Positions 1 to 6,174 of a stretch of DNA of 6,408 nt are shown piece by piece. Every line of letters starts with the position of its first letter. The first letter of the stretch is position 1. Both the position numbers and the translations under genes were made by a program. The stretch is taken from positions 1 through 6,408 of the forward strand of contig JAAYGH010000343.1 of NCBI GenBank assembly GCA_012727825.1, read 5' to 3'. The notes beneath the pieces were generated by a model. It was given only the letters and a program-made list of their open reading frames with translations, was not told the DNA's origin and ran no database searches. Source of the stretch: Trueperella sp. (GTDB lineage: Bacteria > Actinomycetota > Actinomycetes > Actinomycetales > Actinomycetaceae).

Positions 1-20
1 ATCCATACCTGCTGGCAAAC

Positions 21-72
21 TACGACGGCGTCACCCCGACTTTCATACGCCAGTTGGGGTGACGCCGTCGTA
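21..72 (-). terminator. Long inverted-repeat terminator after the lyase gene
   Basis: Two perfect 17-base arms (21-37 and 56-72) flank an 18-base loop. They lie 14 bases past the lyase stop codon on the minus strand, which suits a factor-independent terminator for that gene. The inner loop ends can add about three further pairs (39-41 with 52-54). There is no strong U-run on either side, so it may act poorly as a classical intrinsic terminator, or act from both sides on a gene left of the window. The hairpin is seen directly; the termination role is inferred. Confidence 0.75.
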
Positions 73-86
73 AAAGAAATCAGTTA

Positions 87-1529
87 CTAGAGGGAGTCGC
101 CGAAATCCTCGCGGAACTTTGCCAAGAGTTCCTGAGGCCAATCGGACACCGGCCGCATACGTCCGTAGAAGAAGCGCAGAATCTCCGGCTCTTCCTCCCA
201 CTCGAGGCCGCCGATGATCTCGCGATTATCGTAGAGCCACTCCACCCGATCGATGAGGTAGTTGACCTGCGAGAGGGTGAACACTCGGCGAGGCAACGCA
301 AGGCGCACCAGCTCCATGTTTGCCAGCGGTTCCACGCCGTCGGAGTCCCGCTCTTCAGACATCGTGCCACGTTCCATGCCACGCACACCGGACGCAATAT
401 AAAGCGCCGCGTTGAGCGCACCCGCCGGGTATTGGCGCTGATCAATGTGGTCAACAAAATCCATGGCGTTCAAGTGCGCACCAAGGCCACCTGCCGGTTT
501 CACAACGGGAATCCCGCGATTATCCATCTCGCGCACCGTGTACTCAATGAATTGCGGGCCATGGGAGATCATGTCGTAGTCCATGGTTTCCTCAAGACCG
601 ACCGTGATCGCTTCCATTTCGCGCACCGACATGCCACCGTAGGTCAGGAAACCCTCGAACATTGGAACGAGGCCGCGCATGCGCTTATACATCGCTTCGT
701 CACGCAGGAGGATGCCACCACCGCGCCCGAAGCCAAGCTTGCGAGCAGAGAAATAGAAAATGTCGCACGCACCGGCAACGGCAAGGGCAATCTCGCGAAT
801 CGTCATGTCCGCGGCCTGCTCCTCACGCTCCTTAATGAAGTACAGATTGTCCTGAAGGAGCGAGGCGTCGAGCACGAGAGGGACGTCGAACTCGTCGCAT
901 AACGCACGAACCTCGAGCAGGTTCTCAAGGGAGAAAGGCTGACCGCCAATCAGATTGGTGCCAGCCTCCATCCGCACAACCGGCACCGAAGCATCAGACT
1001 CAAGTAGTGCGCGCAACTGGTCGGTATCCATGTTGCCCTTAAAGGGATGGTGCACGGTCACGTCAATGCCCTCGGGGCGCAGATACTCGGCAACTTCGCC
1101 ACCGTTGGCCACAATATGCGCCTTGGTTGTGGTGAAGTGATAGTTCATCGGGATCGTGTCGCCCTCGTTGACGAGCGTAGAGAAAATGATGTTCTCGCAG
1201 GCGCGGCCCTGGTGCGCTGGCAGGAAATATTCCATGCCGAACAGTTCGGTGACCTTACTTTCTAACCTGTAAAAGGTGGCCGAACCAGCATAGGCATCGT
1301 CCGCATTCAGCATCGCGGCCTGCTGCTCCTGGCTCATGGCGTTGACTCCCGAGTCCGTGAGCATATCGAGGAAAACGTCCTTGTTCTTCAACAGAAACGA
1401 GTTATACCCCGCACCTTTAATCGCCGCTAGCCGCTCCTCGATGGGAAGCAGGTGCAACTTCTGAATAATGCGCACCTTATGCATTTCTAGGGGGTATTGC
1501 TGCCCTCCATAGAACGAGACGTTGGCCAT
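87..1529 (-). CDS. Beta-eliminating lyase, tryptophanase / tyrosine phenol-lyase family (PLP-dependent)
   Basis: This 480-residue cytosolic enzyme belongs to the fold-type I PLP family that splits tryptophan to indole, or tyrosine to phenol, plus pyruvate and ammonia. By recalled alignment to Citrobacter tyrosine phenol-lyase (TPL) it keeps the LTDSG loop (57-61), DAYAGS with Tyr80, HQGR with Arg109, FTTT (132-135), TNLIGGQP with Asn192, Asp221 for the PLP ring nitrogen, the Schiff-base Lys264 in SARK, MERG (385-388) and substrate-carboxylate Arg409 in VRLALPRR. Thr133 and Arg387 match the TPL phenol-hydroxyl contacts, so it is nearer TPL than tryptophanase there. Oddly, Leu224 replaces the conserved Arg that contacts the PLP 3'-oxygen, and Leu349 replaces a conserved His. 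A tail of about 24 residues extends past the usual end. I chose the ATG at 1529, with an AAAAGGAG box eight bases upstream, over a TTG at 1550 that would overlap that box. No tnaB/tutB-type permease is adjacent. Family is sure; substrate is not. Confidence 0.93.
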   Translation of the reverse strand: MANVSFYGGQQYPLEMHKVRIIQKLHLLPIEERLAAIKGAGYNSFLLKNKDVFLDMLTDSGVNAMSQEQQAAMLNADDAYAGSATFYRLESKVTELFGMEYFLPAHQGRACENIIFSTLVNEGDTIPMNYHFTTTKAHIVANGGEVAEYLRPEGIDVTVHHPFKGNMDTDQLRALLESDASVPVVRMEAGTNLIGGQPFSLENLLEVRALCDEFDVPLVLDASLLQDNLYFIKEREEQAADMTIREIALAVAGACDIFYFSARKLGFGRGGGILLRDEAMYKRMRGLVPMFEGFLTYGGMSVREMEAITVGLEETMDYDMISHGPQFIEYTVREMDNRGIPVVKPAGGLGAHLNAMDFVDHIDQRQYPAGALNAALYIASGVRGMERGTMSEERDSDGVEPLANMELVRLALPRRVFTLSQVNYLIDRVEWLYDNREIIGGLEWEEEPEILRFFYGRMRPVSDWPQELLAKFREDFGDSL

Positions 1530-1537
1530 GTCGGGAA

Positions 1538-1545
1538 CTCCTTTT
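1538..1545 (-). promoter_or_regulatory. Ribosome binding site that fixes the lyase start
   Basis: AAAAGGAG on the minus strand sits eight bases before the ATG at 1529-1527. This is near-ideal spacing, and it rules against the in-frame TTG at 1550, whose own upstream sequence has no comparable purine box. Confidence 0.8.
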
Positions 1546-1579
1546 GTCAATACCAGAACAAGCTGGCGTGGTTTCCATT

Positions 1580-1585
1580 ACCTTA
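1580..1585 (-). promoter_or_regulatory. Weak -10 candidate for the lyase gene
   Basis: TAAGGT on the minus strand fits TANNNT and would give a leader of roughly 45 bases before the lyase ATG. The best -35 (TTGGAA, 1610-1605) is 19 bases away, which is long. It lies inside a short GTTTC/GAAAC inverted repeat (1571-1575 and 1588-1592). No terminator separates the DUF4261 gene from the lyase, so read-through from upstream is an equally good explanation of lyase expression. Confidence 0.25.
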
Positions 1586-1660
1586 GCGAAACTTCGGCTT
1601 TACCTTCCAAAGTGTCCAAATCTTCCGACCACACGCCTCACCGCACCGTCTCTTCGCCAC

Positions 1661-1765
1661 GCCATCTCGCCAACTAGCTATCGCCATCAAGGCGTCTAGC
1701 CATCTAGCCGTCTGCGCAAAAGCTACCGTCTTAACCTTCGCGGCCATTCGCACTGTGGTTGCCAT
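1661..1765. repeat. Cluster of GCCAT words in the gap and the DUF4261 gene end
   Basis: GCCAT (ATGGC on the other strand) begins at 1661, 1683, 1699, 1743 and 1761. A short 8-base tandem, GTCTAGCC then ATCTAGCC then a degenerate third copy, spans about 1694-1717. The run covers the last residues of the DUF4261 protein and the gap after it. It is degenerate, makes no strong hairpin, and may only be drifting non-coding sequence. Confidence 0.35.
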
Positions 1766-2627
1766 CTGCACGTTGGCGGTTGCCCGCAGCGAACTCACCA
1801 GCTTCGATGTCGAGTACAACGCGCTCCGGCCCGATTAGAGCGTCTTCGTACCGGCAATGCCACATAACAGCGTCTCCCGGATCATCTGAGTGCTCATCCT
1901 CCGACAAGCCCTGAACGGAGTTGCCGTTCTCGATTGGAAAGTTGTTGGCAAGTTGATATTCAGCCACCGCAGTCGCGTGGCCAGCCACGACTTCGGGCGA
2001 CAGGCCGCGAAAGTGGTATTGCATATCAGGCCCGCCGAGCTTGTGCATGCCAAGCGTGTCGACGAGCCACTCGTCGTCGTCGACGCTGAACACCCGTACG
2101 TTCATCGCGAGCCGGATATAACGCTCGATCCCCTCGAACTCATGGGCACGCACGTCGTCAACGCGCATGAGCCGGCCGGTGTCGAAGAAGAGCACGGCAT
2201 CGGCGTCGGGGAAAAGTTCCAGCAAGGCGTCTAGAAATGTCATTTCGAAGTTTGCTCGGGTCTGCGGGTCAAGGATCGAACCGAGGAAATCCGTGCCGGC
2301 CACCTCGTATGGTAGGGATTCGAGGACGGCGTCAGCGTTCGGAAACACGTCCCACATTTGGTTGCGGACCATTGGGCCGATGGCGTCGACGTCGTGTGGC
2401 TGGGAGGCGAAGATCTGGACCATCGGGGCGACCTTTTGCTCACCAACATCCACCTCCCAATCGAGAACGACGGCGCCCGCGCCGTTTTCGGAGTACGTCA
2501 GCCCCTCAAGTTCACCAAAGTGTGAGCCGAGCACCTCGAGGATGCGCTCTTCGGTTGGCAAGTTCTGCTTCTTGGCAAACAGAAGTTTGATGAAGAACGG
2601 GTCGGTGGCCGAGGGCTGTTGTGTCAT
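1731..2627 (-). CDS. DUF4261-like protein of unknown function
   Basis: A 298-residue acidic protein, probably cytosolic: no signal peptide or membrane segment is visible. I assign it to the DUF4261 type from remembered family features: an N-terminal FFIKLLFAKK segment (11-20), a central region with a predicted-strand DADAVLFFDTGRLM stretch (141-154), and a C-terminal DTLGMHKLGGPDMQYHFRGL block (190-209) followed by an AEYQLANNFPIENGNSVQG segment (222-240). No catalytic motif is apparent and the family has no agreed role. The last 20 or so residues, GEFAAGNRQRADGNHSANGREG in pieces, look like low-complexity extension past the conserved end. The start at 2627 has a GGAGGA box four to five bases upstream. 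The lyase gene follows on the same strand after 201 bases with no terminator seen. The ORF is sure; the family is likely; no function can be given. Confidence 0.85.
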   Translation of the reverse strand: MTQQPSATDPFFIKLLFAKKQNLPTEERILEVLGSHFGELEGLTYSENGAGAVVLDWEVDVGEQKVAPMVQIFASQPHDVDAIGPMVRNQMWDVFPNADAVLESLPYEVAGTDFLGSILDPQTRANFEMTFLDALLELFPDADAVLFFDTGRLMRVDDVRAHEFEGIERYIRLAMNVRVFSVDDDEWLVDTLGMHKLGGPDMQYHFRGLSPEVVAGHATAVAEYQLANNFPIENGNSVQGLSEDEHSDDPGDAVMWHCRYEDALIGPERVVLDIEAGEFAAGNRQRADGNHSANGREG

Positions 2628-2630
2628 GTG

Positions 2631-2636
2631 TCCTCC
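2631..2636 (-). promoter_or_regulatory. Ribosome binding site of the DUF4261-like gene
   Basis: GGAGGA on the minus strand lies three bases before the ATG at 2627 (four after the GGAGG core). It is a strong match to the anti-Shine-Dalgarno sequence at slightly short spacing, and it contrasts with the divergent pirin gene, which has no such box. Confidence 0.75.
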
Positions 2637-2649
2637 ACGGTGAGTCGGT

Positions 2650-2667
2650 GCCTGAATTCTCTCAGGC
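2650..2667. repeat. Small inverted repeat in the DUF4261 leader
   Basis: GCCTGA (2650-2655) and TCAGGC (2662-2667) form a perfect 6-base inverted repeat around a 6-base AT-rich centre, 23 bases upstream of the DUF4261 start. It could be a small operator or a weak leader hairpin. It is short enough to arise by chance. Confidence 0.35.
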
Positions 2668-2756
2668 GAGCCCCACGATCACCAGCCGGCGGCGACATCA
2701 CAACCCAAGCCCGAACCCGCAGCCTACGAATAAGTCGAATTTTCAACTGTTCCCGG

Positions 2757-2762
2757 TAGGCT
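2757..2762 (+). promoter_or_regulatory. -10 box of a probable leaderless promoter, pirin gene
   Basis: TAGGCT fits TANNNT and is followed by exactly six bases before the ATG at 2769, so transcription would begin at or next to the start codon. No Shine-Dalgarno box is present. The -35 region is poor (TCGAAT at 2735-2740, 16 bases away). The box is also the right arm of an 8-base inverted repeat, CAGCCTAC (2720-2727) with GTAGGCTG (2756-2763), which might be an operator. Confidence 0.5.
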
Positions 2763-2768
2763 GTCCAC

Positions 2769-3878
2769 ATGTCGAATCTCGAACCAAAGCCAGAAGAGCA
2801 CGTCTGCAACGGACTTCGCGATGGAGTCACCGACGTCGGCGATCAGGGAATCCAATTACTTGAGCCCCGGGTGGTCCCCCTTGGCGGGCCGCGCGCAATG
2901 ACGGTGTATCGCACCTTGCCGCAAAGAGCGCGCTCGCTTGTTGGGGCCTGGTGTTTCGTCGATTCCTACGGTCCGGACGATGTGGCGCAATCAGGTGGGA
3001 TGAAGGTTGCCCGCCACCCACACACGGGGTTAGCGACGGTCTCATGGCTGTTTGAGGGCCGTATCGATCACATCGACTCCGCCGGAAACTGGGCGCTCGT
3101 TCGGCCGGGAGAAGTCAACCTCATGAACGCCGGCACGGGCATTTCTCATTCTGAATACTCCACGGCGGATACCACCACGTTGCACGGCATCCAGCTCTGG
3201 TATGCATTCCCCGACAAGTACCGGTTCACCGAGCCGTCACTCGACTGGTACAGGCCGAACGAAATTTTCGGCGATGGATGGCGTGCGAAGGTCTTTCTCG
3301 GCGATGTGCTCGGTGAAAGATCTCCTGTGAAGACGTACATTCCGCTCACGGGCGCGGAAATTCGCTTGGAGGCCGGCGCCTCGGTCGAAATTGATCTGAA
3401 CTCCGAGCACGAGCATGCCGTGCAACAGATTTCAGGTGCGGTCTACGTTAATGGCTCTGCGGTGCCCGATGACAATCTCGCGTTTGTGCCACTGGGCGCC
3501 ACGAAGGTCACGCTGACTGCCGGCGAGGAACCCGTCATTGCCATCTTCATCGGCGGCGAACCGCTCGGCGAACAAATTCTCATGTGGTGGAACTTCATTG
3601 GGCGCACCCACGAGGAGATCGTCACCTGGCGCCAGGCTTACCAAGCCGAAATGGGCTTTGACGCACCGGATGAGACCTCGCCGCTGGTCGGGCGAACTTT
3701 TCTCGACGACGACGAAGCGCTCGGCTCCGCGATCAGCGGGCCCGAGTTGGACTCCATGATCGCTGCGCGGTACTCGGACGGGCGGGCATTTCCACAGTAC
3801 GGCGCTTTTCCGCCGAATCAGCCCGATCCTTTGCCTGCACCCAAGCTACCCAACGCGCGTCTCAAGCTCCGTGGCTAA
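2769..3878 (+). CDS. Pirin family protein (bicupin)
   Basis: A 369-residue cytosolic cupin-fold protein. The N-terminal pirin domain (about 28-150) carries the four metal ligands of the family: His83 and His85 in HPHTG, His127 and Glu129 in GISHSE. The LLEPR, GAWCFVD and LVRPGEVNLM stretches are typical of actinomycete pirins. The C-terminal cupin (about 175-285) ends with the usual LGEQILMWWNFIGRTHEEIV block. About 60 further residues follow, ending in a proline-rich tail, so it is longer than human pirin or YhhW (230-290). Known pirins act as redox-sensing metal proteins, quercetin dioxygenases or partners of metabolic enzymes; the sequence does not say which applies here. It starts at the first ATG, apparently leaderless, is transcribed away from the DUF4261-like gene, and converges on the DUF2804 gene. 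Family assignment is firm; the reaction is unknown. Confidence 0.95.
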   Translation: MSNLEPKPEEHVCNGLRDGVTDVGDQGIQLLEPRVVPLGGPRAMTVYRTLPQRARSLVGAWCFVDSYGPDDVAQSGGMKVARHPHTGLATVSWLFEGRIDHIDSAGNWALVRPGEVNLMNAGTGISHSEYSTADTTTLHGIQLWYAFPDKYRFTEPSLDWYRPNEIFGDGWRAKVFLGDVLGERSPVKTYIPLTGAEIRLEAGASVEIDLNSEHEHAVQQISGAVYVNGSAVPDDNLAFVPLGATKVTLTAGEEPVIAIFIGGEPLGEQILMWWNFIGRTHEEIVTWRQAYQAEMGFDAPDETSPLVGRTFLDDDEALGSAISGPELDSMIAARYSDGRAFPQYGAFPPNQPDPLPAPKLPNARLKLRG

Positions 3879-3881
3879 ACG

Positions 3882-3907
3882 GCGGGCTGGTTGCGCAACC
3901 AGCCCGC
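3882..3907. terminator. Bidirectional terminator between convergent pirin and DUF2804 genes
   Basis: A perfect 26-base palindrome, with arms 3882-3894 and 3895-3907 and no unpaired centre, lies three bases past the pirin stop codon. Its last base is the last base (complement of C3907) of the DUF2804 stop codon on the other strand. It is GC-rich and has no U-run on either side, a form common in high-GC Gram-positives. The position between converging genes strongly suggests shared termination. Confidence 0.85.
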
Positions 3908-5004
3908 TACCAGCGGTTTCGCACGTCCTCGGCGAAGCCGAGCATGTTGTCGATAACGAGTTCGCGCCCATCAACAACGACCGTCCCGGAAAAATACCCA
4001 AAGACCTGATGGGCCTTCATAGCAAGCACGCCCAGATCGGTCACCGCGTCGTGATCCCACAACGGTTCAAGCCACACATCGACTGATGGCGAGTGCAGAT
4101 GCCACCGCCCGTCCCAGTTTCCAAACTCGTAATCCCACGTGATGTCCTCGTGGATCGGATAGAGGCGGCCATCAATGGTCGCGGCGTTCTCGCGTGAGCC
4201 GGTCCCGTCGGTCCACTTACCGCCGAACTGCAAGCCAACGGCGGCCTTGTTCACCCATCCGCTTGCCGCGCCCCAGTTCCATTCCATTTTGTAGGGCCAT
4301 CTGCCACGCCCGTGATCGAGAATCGCCCAGCTCTCTCCCGCCGGCAATTCAACACGTTCGTCGTCGATCTCAACCCAGCCTGACGCGGGGAGTGCGGTTT
4401 CTTTCACCGTGTATTGAAAACGCTTCTGCGACCACGGCACAACGACCCCCAAGCTTTCATGGTCGGGGCTTCGATGGGCGACGACGTCGAAACGCACTTT
4501 CTCGATCGGAGTCGGCGAGTTTCTAGAACGTCGCGCAATCTGCCCCTCGGCGCGAAGCCGTGTTCCGTCCTCGACGGGGTCAATGAACGCCCGCATGCGG
4601 CCCGGGCCTGGCTCGCGTACCCGCCCGCCGAGACTCATTGAACCGCCTCGTGCCCGCGTGCCGTCTTTCAGACTCGGTGGTAGAACCGCGCCTCGCGCGA
4701 ATGGAACGATCGCCGCAACATCAAGCCTGCGACCCGTTGGGATCTCGTACACCCAGACGGTGTGCGACGACGCGTAGTCCACGTCCGAAATCGTGAGCGA
4801 CATGAGGTGGGTCGGCGTCATGACCAGCCAATATTCCCAGCGCTTGTTGCGCCCCCACACATCTCTAATCCCGCCAGTACCCGAACCAATGCCAGAGGTG
4901 TCATGGAGCGGGTGGCGCGACCAGCCGGCTGCATCCGGGTTAAGACCACCCTCCGGGGCCGTTAACGAGATGGGTGTGGTGATTTCGCGTTCGCCGTTAT
5001 ACAT
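3907..5004 (-). CDS. DUF2804 domain-containing protein
   Basis: A 365-residue, tryptophan-rich protein with no signal peptide or membrane span. I recognise DUF2804 from the opening REITTPISLTAPEGGLNPDAAG in pieces (6-27), the KRWEYWL segment (54-60), the DHGRGRWPYKMEWNWG block (230-245), the LYPIHEDITWDYEF region (281-294), VFGYFSGTVV (334-343) and the closing GFAEDVRNRW (356-365). These features suggest a beta-rich, possibly lipocalin-like ligand-binding fold, which is inference only; no activity is established for the family that I know of. The start at 5004 is preceded by TAGAAT and six bases, suggesting a leaderless transcript; the GGGGAC directly before ATG is too close to be a good ribosome site. 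It lies 74 bases after the reductase gene on the same strand and ends inside the shared palindrome. Family is confident, function unknown. Confidence 0.92.
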   Translation of the reverse strand: MYNGEREITTPISLTAPEGGLNPDAAGWSRHPLHDTSGIGSGTGGIRDVWGRNKRWEYWLVMTPTHLMSLTISDVDYASSHTVWVYEIPTGRRLDVAAIVPFARGAVLPPSLKDGTRARGGSMSLGGRVREPGPGRMRAFIDPVEDGTRLRAEGQIARRSRNSPTPIEKVRFDVVAHRSPDHESLGVVVPWSQKRFQYTVKETALPASGWVEIDDERVELPAGESWAILDHGRGRWPYKMEWNWGAASGWVNKAAVGLQFGGKWTDGTGSRENAATIDGRLYPIHEDITWDYEFGNWDGRWHLHSPSVDVWLEPLWDHDAVTDLGVLAMKAHQVFGYFSGTVVVDGRELVIDNMLGFAEDVRNRW

Positions 5005-5010
5005 GTCCCC

Positions 5011-5016
5011 ATTCTA
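5011..5016 (-). promoter_or_regulatory. -10 box of a probable leaderless promoter, DUF2804 gene
   Basis: TAGAAT on the minus strand, one base from the consensus TATAAT, is followed by six bases (GGGGAC) and the ATG at 5004. A clear -35 is lacking (best TTCGCG at 5040-5035, 18 bases away). It implies that the DUF2804 gene can be transcribed independently of the reductase gene upstream. Confidence 0.6.
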
Positions 5017-5078
5017 GATGTCCGATGATGCGCTCGCGAAGCTATCGACCGCTCACGGATTCGCCTCCTGCCTGCGAG

Positions 5079-6059
5079 CTAATTTTCGAAAATCTCGTCG
5101 ACCGTGGCTTTCAGCTCCGGGGTTAGGCGCTCTAGCGCATTGAGCGCCCCGAGGTTTTCGTTGAGCTGGCCTGGCGAGGATGCACCGAGGATCACGGTGG
5201 AAACATGTGGGTTCGACGCCGTCCATGCGAGCGCGAGCTGGGCTGTCGACACGTCAAGATCTTCGGCGATTGCTGCCAGCCGCTTCACTTGATTCACGCT
5301 GTCTTCGGCCACTTTCACCAAGCCATCGTGCCCCCGCAAGGTCGCCCGCGAACCCTCCGGAACGCCGTCGGCATACTTTCCGGTGAGGATTCCGCCAGCA
5401 AGTGGGCTGAACGTCGTCAGGCCCAAACCGATGTCCTCGTACAAGCGCGCGTACTCGTTTTCGACGCGCGTGCGATTGAGCAGGTTGTACTGTGGCTGTT
5501 CCATGACGGGCTTGCGCAGGTTGCGCTTGTCAGCAATCTCCCACGCCGCGCGAATTTCGCCTGCGCTCCACTCGGAGGTTCCCCAATACAGCGCCTTGCC
5601 AGATTCGACGATGTCGCTCATCGCGTACACCGTTTCCTCGATCGGCGTGTTCGGATCGGGGCGGTGGCAAAAGACGAGGTCCACAAAATCGAGCCCGAAG
5701 CGCTCGAGCGAGCCATCAATAGCCTGCATCAGATATTTGCGGTTCAGCGTATTCTTCATATTCGGCACATCGCCGTTGATACCCCAGAAGAACTTTGTGG
5801 AAATCACGTATTCGTGGCGCTTCCACCCAAGCTCGCGGATGGCCTCGCCCATAATTTCTTCGGACTTTCCGCGCGCGTAACCCTCGGCGTTATCGAAGAA
5901 ATTGACGCCCGCCTCCGCAGCGGCTTGAAGTTGTTCTTTAGCTATCCCCGTGTCCACTGAATTTCCGAAGGTGACCCACGAACCGAAACTGAACTGGGAG
6001 ACCTGGAGGCCGGAAGATCCAAGACGGTTATATGGCATGCCTGGCAATTGTGTTGTCAT
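5079..6059 (-). CDS. Aldo/keto reductase, Kv-beta / YghZ-like
   Basis: A 326-residue cytosolic NADPH-dependent oxidoreductase with the TIM-barrel AKR fold, reducing aldehydes or ketones to alcohols. The catalytic tetrad is complete: Asp56 and Tyr61 ([11 protein letters not shown]), Lys89 (STKFFW) and His132 (FCHRPD). The insert [19 protein letters not shown] (96-114) and the GTSEW (160-164), QPQYN (188-192) and [12 protein letters not shown] (218-229) blocks are typical of the voltage-gated potassium-channel beta-subunit-like subfamily. [11 protein letters not shown] (292-302) is the usual cofactor-phosphate-binding end. Length is normal for the family. The start at 6059 has no Shine-Dalgarno box but has TAGCGT six bases upstream; Met8 is a possible alternative start. 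It is divergent from the lipoprotein gene and upstream of DUF2804. The physiological substrate cannot be told; detoxification of reactive carbonyls is a common role. Confidence 0.95.
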   Translation of the reverse strand: MTTQLPGMPYNRLGSSGLQVSQFSFGSWVTFGNSVDTGIAKEQLQAAAEAGVNFFDNAEGYARGKSEEIMGEAIRELGWKRHEYVISTKFFWGINGDVPNMKNTLNRKYLMQAIDGSLERFGLDFVDLVFCHRPDPNTPIEETVYAMSDIVESGKALYWGTSEWSAGEIRAAWEIADKRNLRKPVMEQPQYNLLNRTRVENEYARLYEDIGLGLTTFSPLAGGILTGKYADGVPEGSRATLRGHDGLVKVAEDSVNQVKRLAAIAEDLDVSTAQLALAWTASNPHVSTVILGASSPGQLNENLGALNALERLTPELKATVDEIFEN

Positions 6060-6065
6060 GCTTTT

Positions 6066-6071
6066 ACGCTA
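6066..6071 (-). promoter_or_regulatory. -10 box of a probable leaderless promoter, reductase gene
   Basis: TAGCGT on the minus strand fits TANNNT and is followed by exactly six bases (AAAAGC) before the ATG at 6059. No ribosome binding site is present, and no good -35 is seen about 17 bases upstream. Confidence 0.5.
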
Positions 6072-6142
6072 CACGACCCCCGCCTCGCACGGCATTCACA
6101 GCCCACAGCGAACGACGTCGGTGAACTCCCGCACTCTGGGCA

Positions 6143-6173
6143 CTTTGGTACAGGGAATCCCTTGGTCGAGGGA
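6143..6173 (+). repeat. Direct repeat upstream of the lipoprotein gene
   Basis: CTTTGGTACAGGGA (6143-6156) and CCTTGGTCGAGGGA (6160-6173) match at 11 of 14 positions with a 17-base period. Between them they also make the 11-base palindrome AGGGAATCCCT (6152-6162). Both lie in the divergent promoter region between the reductase and lipoprotein genes, so a regulator-binding site is possible but unproven. Confidence 0.4.
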
Positions 6174-6174
6174 G

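Noticed and set aside
1..20. Possible end of a gene left of the hairpin
   Set aside because: Twenty bases are too few to support a coding call.
432..902. 156-residue open frame opposite the lyase
   Set aside because: Antisense shadow of the lyase gene with no ribosome site and no recognisable domain.
1527..1550. TTG start at 1550 giving a 487-residue lyase
   Set aside because: The purine-rich ribosome box would lie inside the coding region; the ATG at 1529 has correct spacing and matches the family N-terminus.
1546..1551. TTGACA on the minus strand, an exact -35 consensus
   Set aside because: It lies only 16 bases before the lyase ATG, so its -10 would fall inside the coding region; it overlaps the ribosome-site region and is probably chance.
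2167..2643. 158-residue open frame opposite the DUF4261-like gene
   Set aside because: Composition is Ser/Arg-rich as expected for a shadow frame, and it overlaps the strong ribosome site of the real gene on the other strand.
5082..5093. ATTTTCGAAAAT perfect palindrome
   Set aside because: It lies inside the last codons of the reductase (Ile-Phe-Glu-Asn), is short and AT-rich, and is explained by coding sequence.
5205..5960. Long 251-residue open frame on the plus strand opposite the reductase
   Set aside because: It is antisense to a gene with a complete catalytic tetrad; its translation has no recognisable domain. Long antisense frames are common at this GC content.
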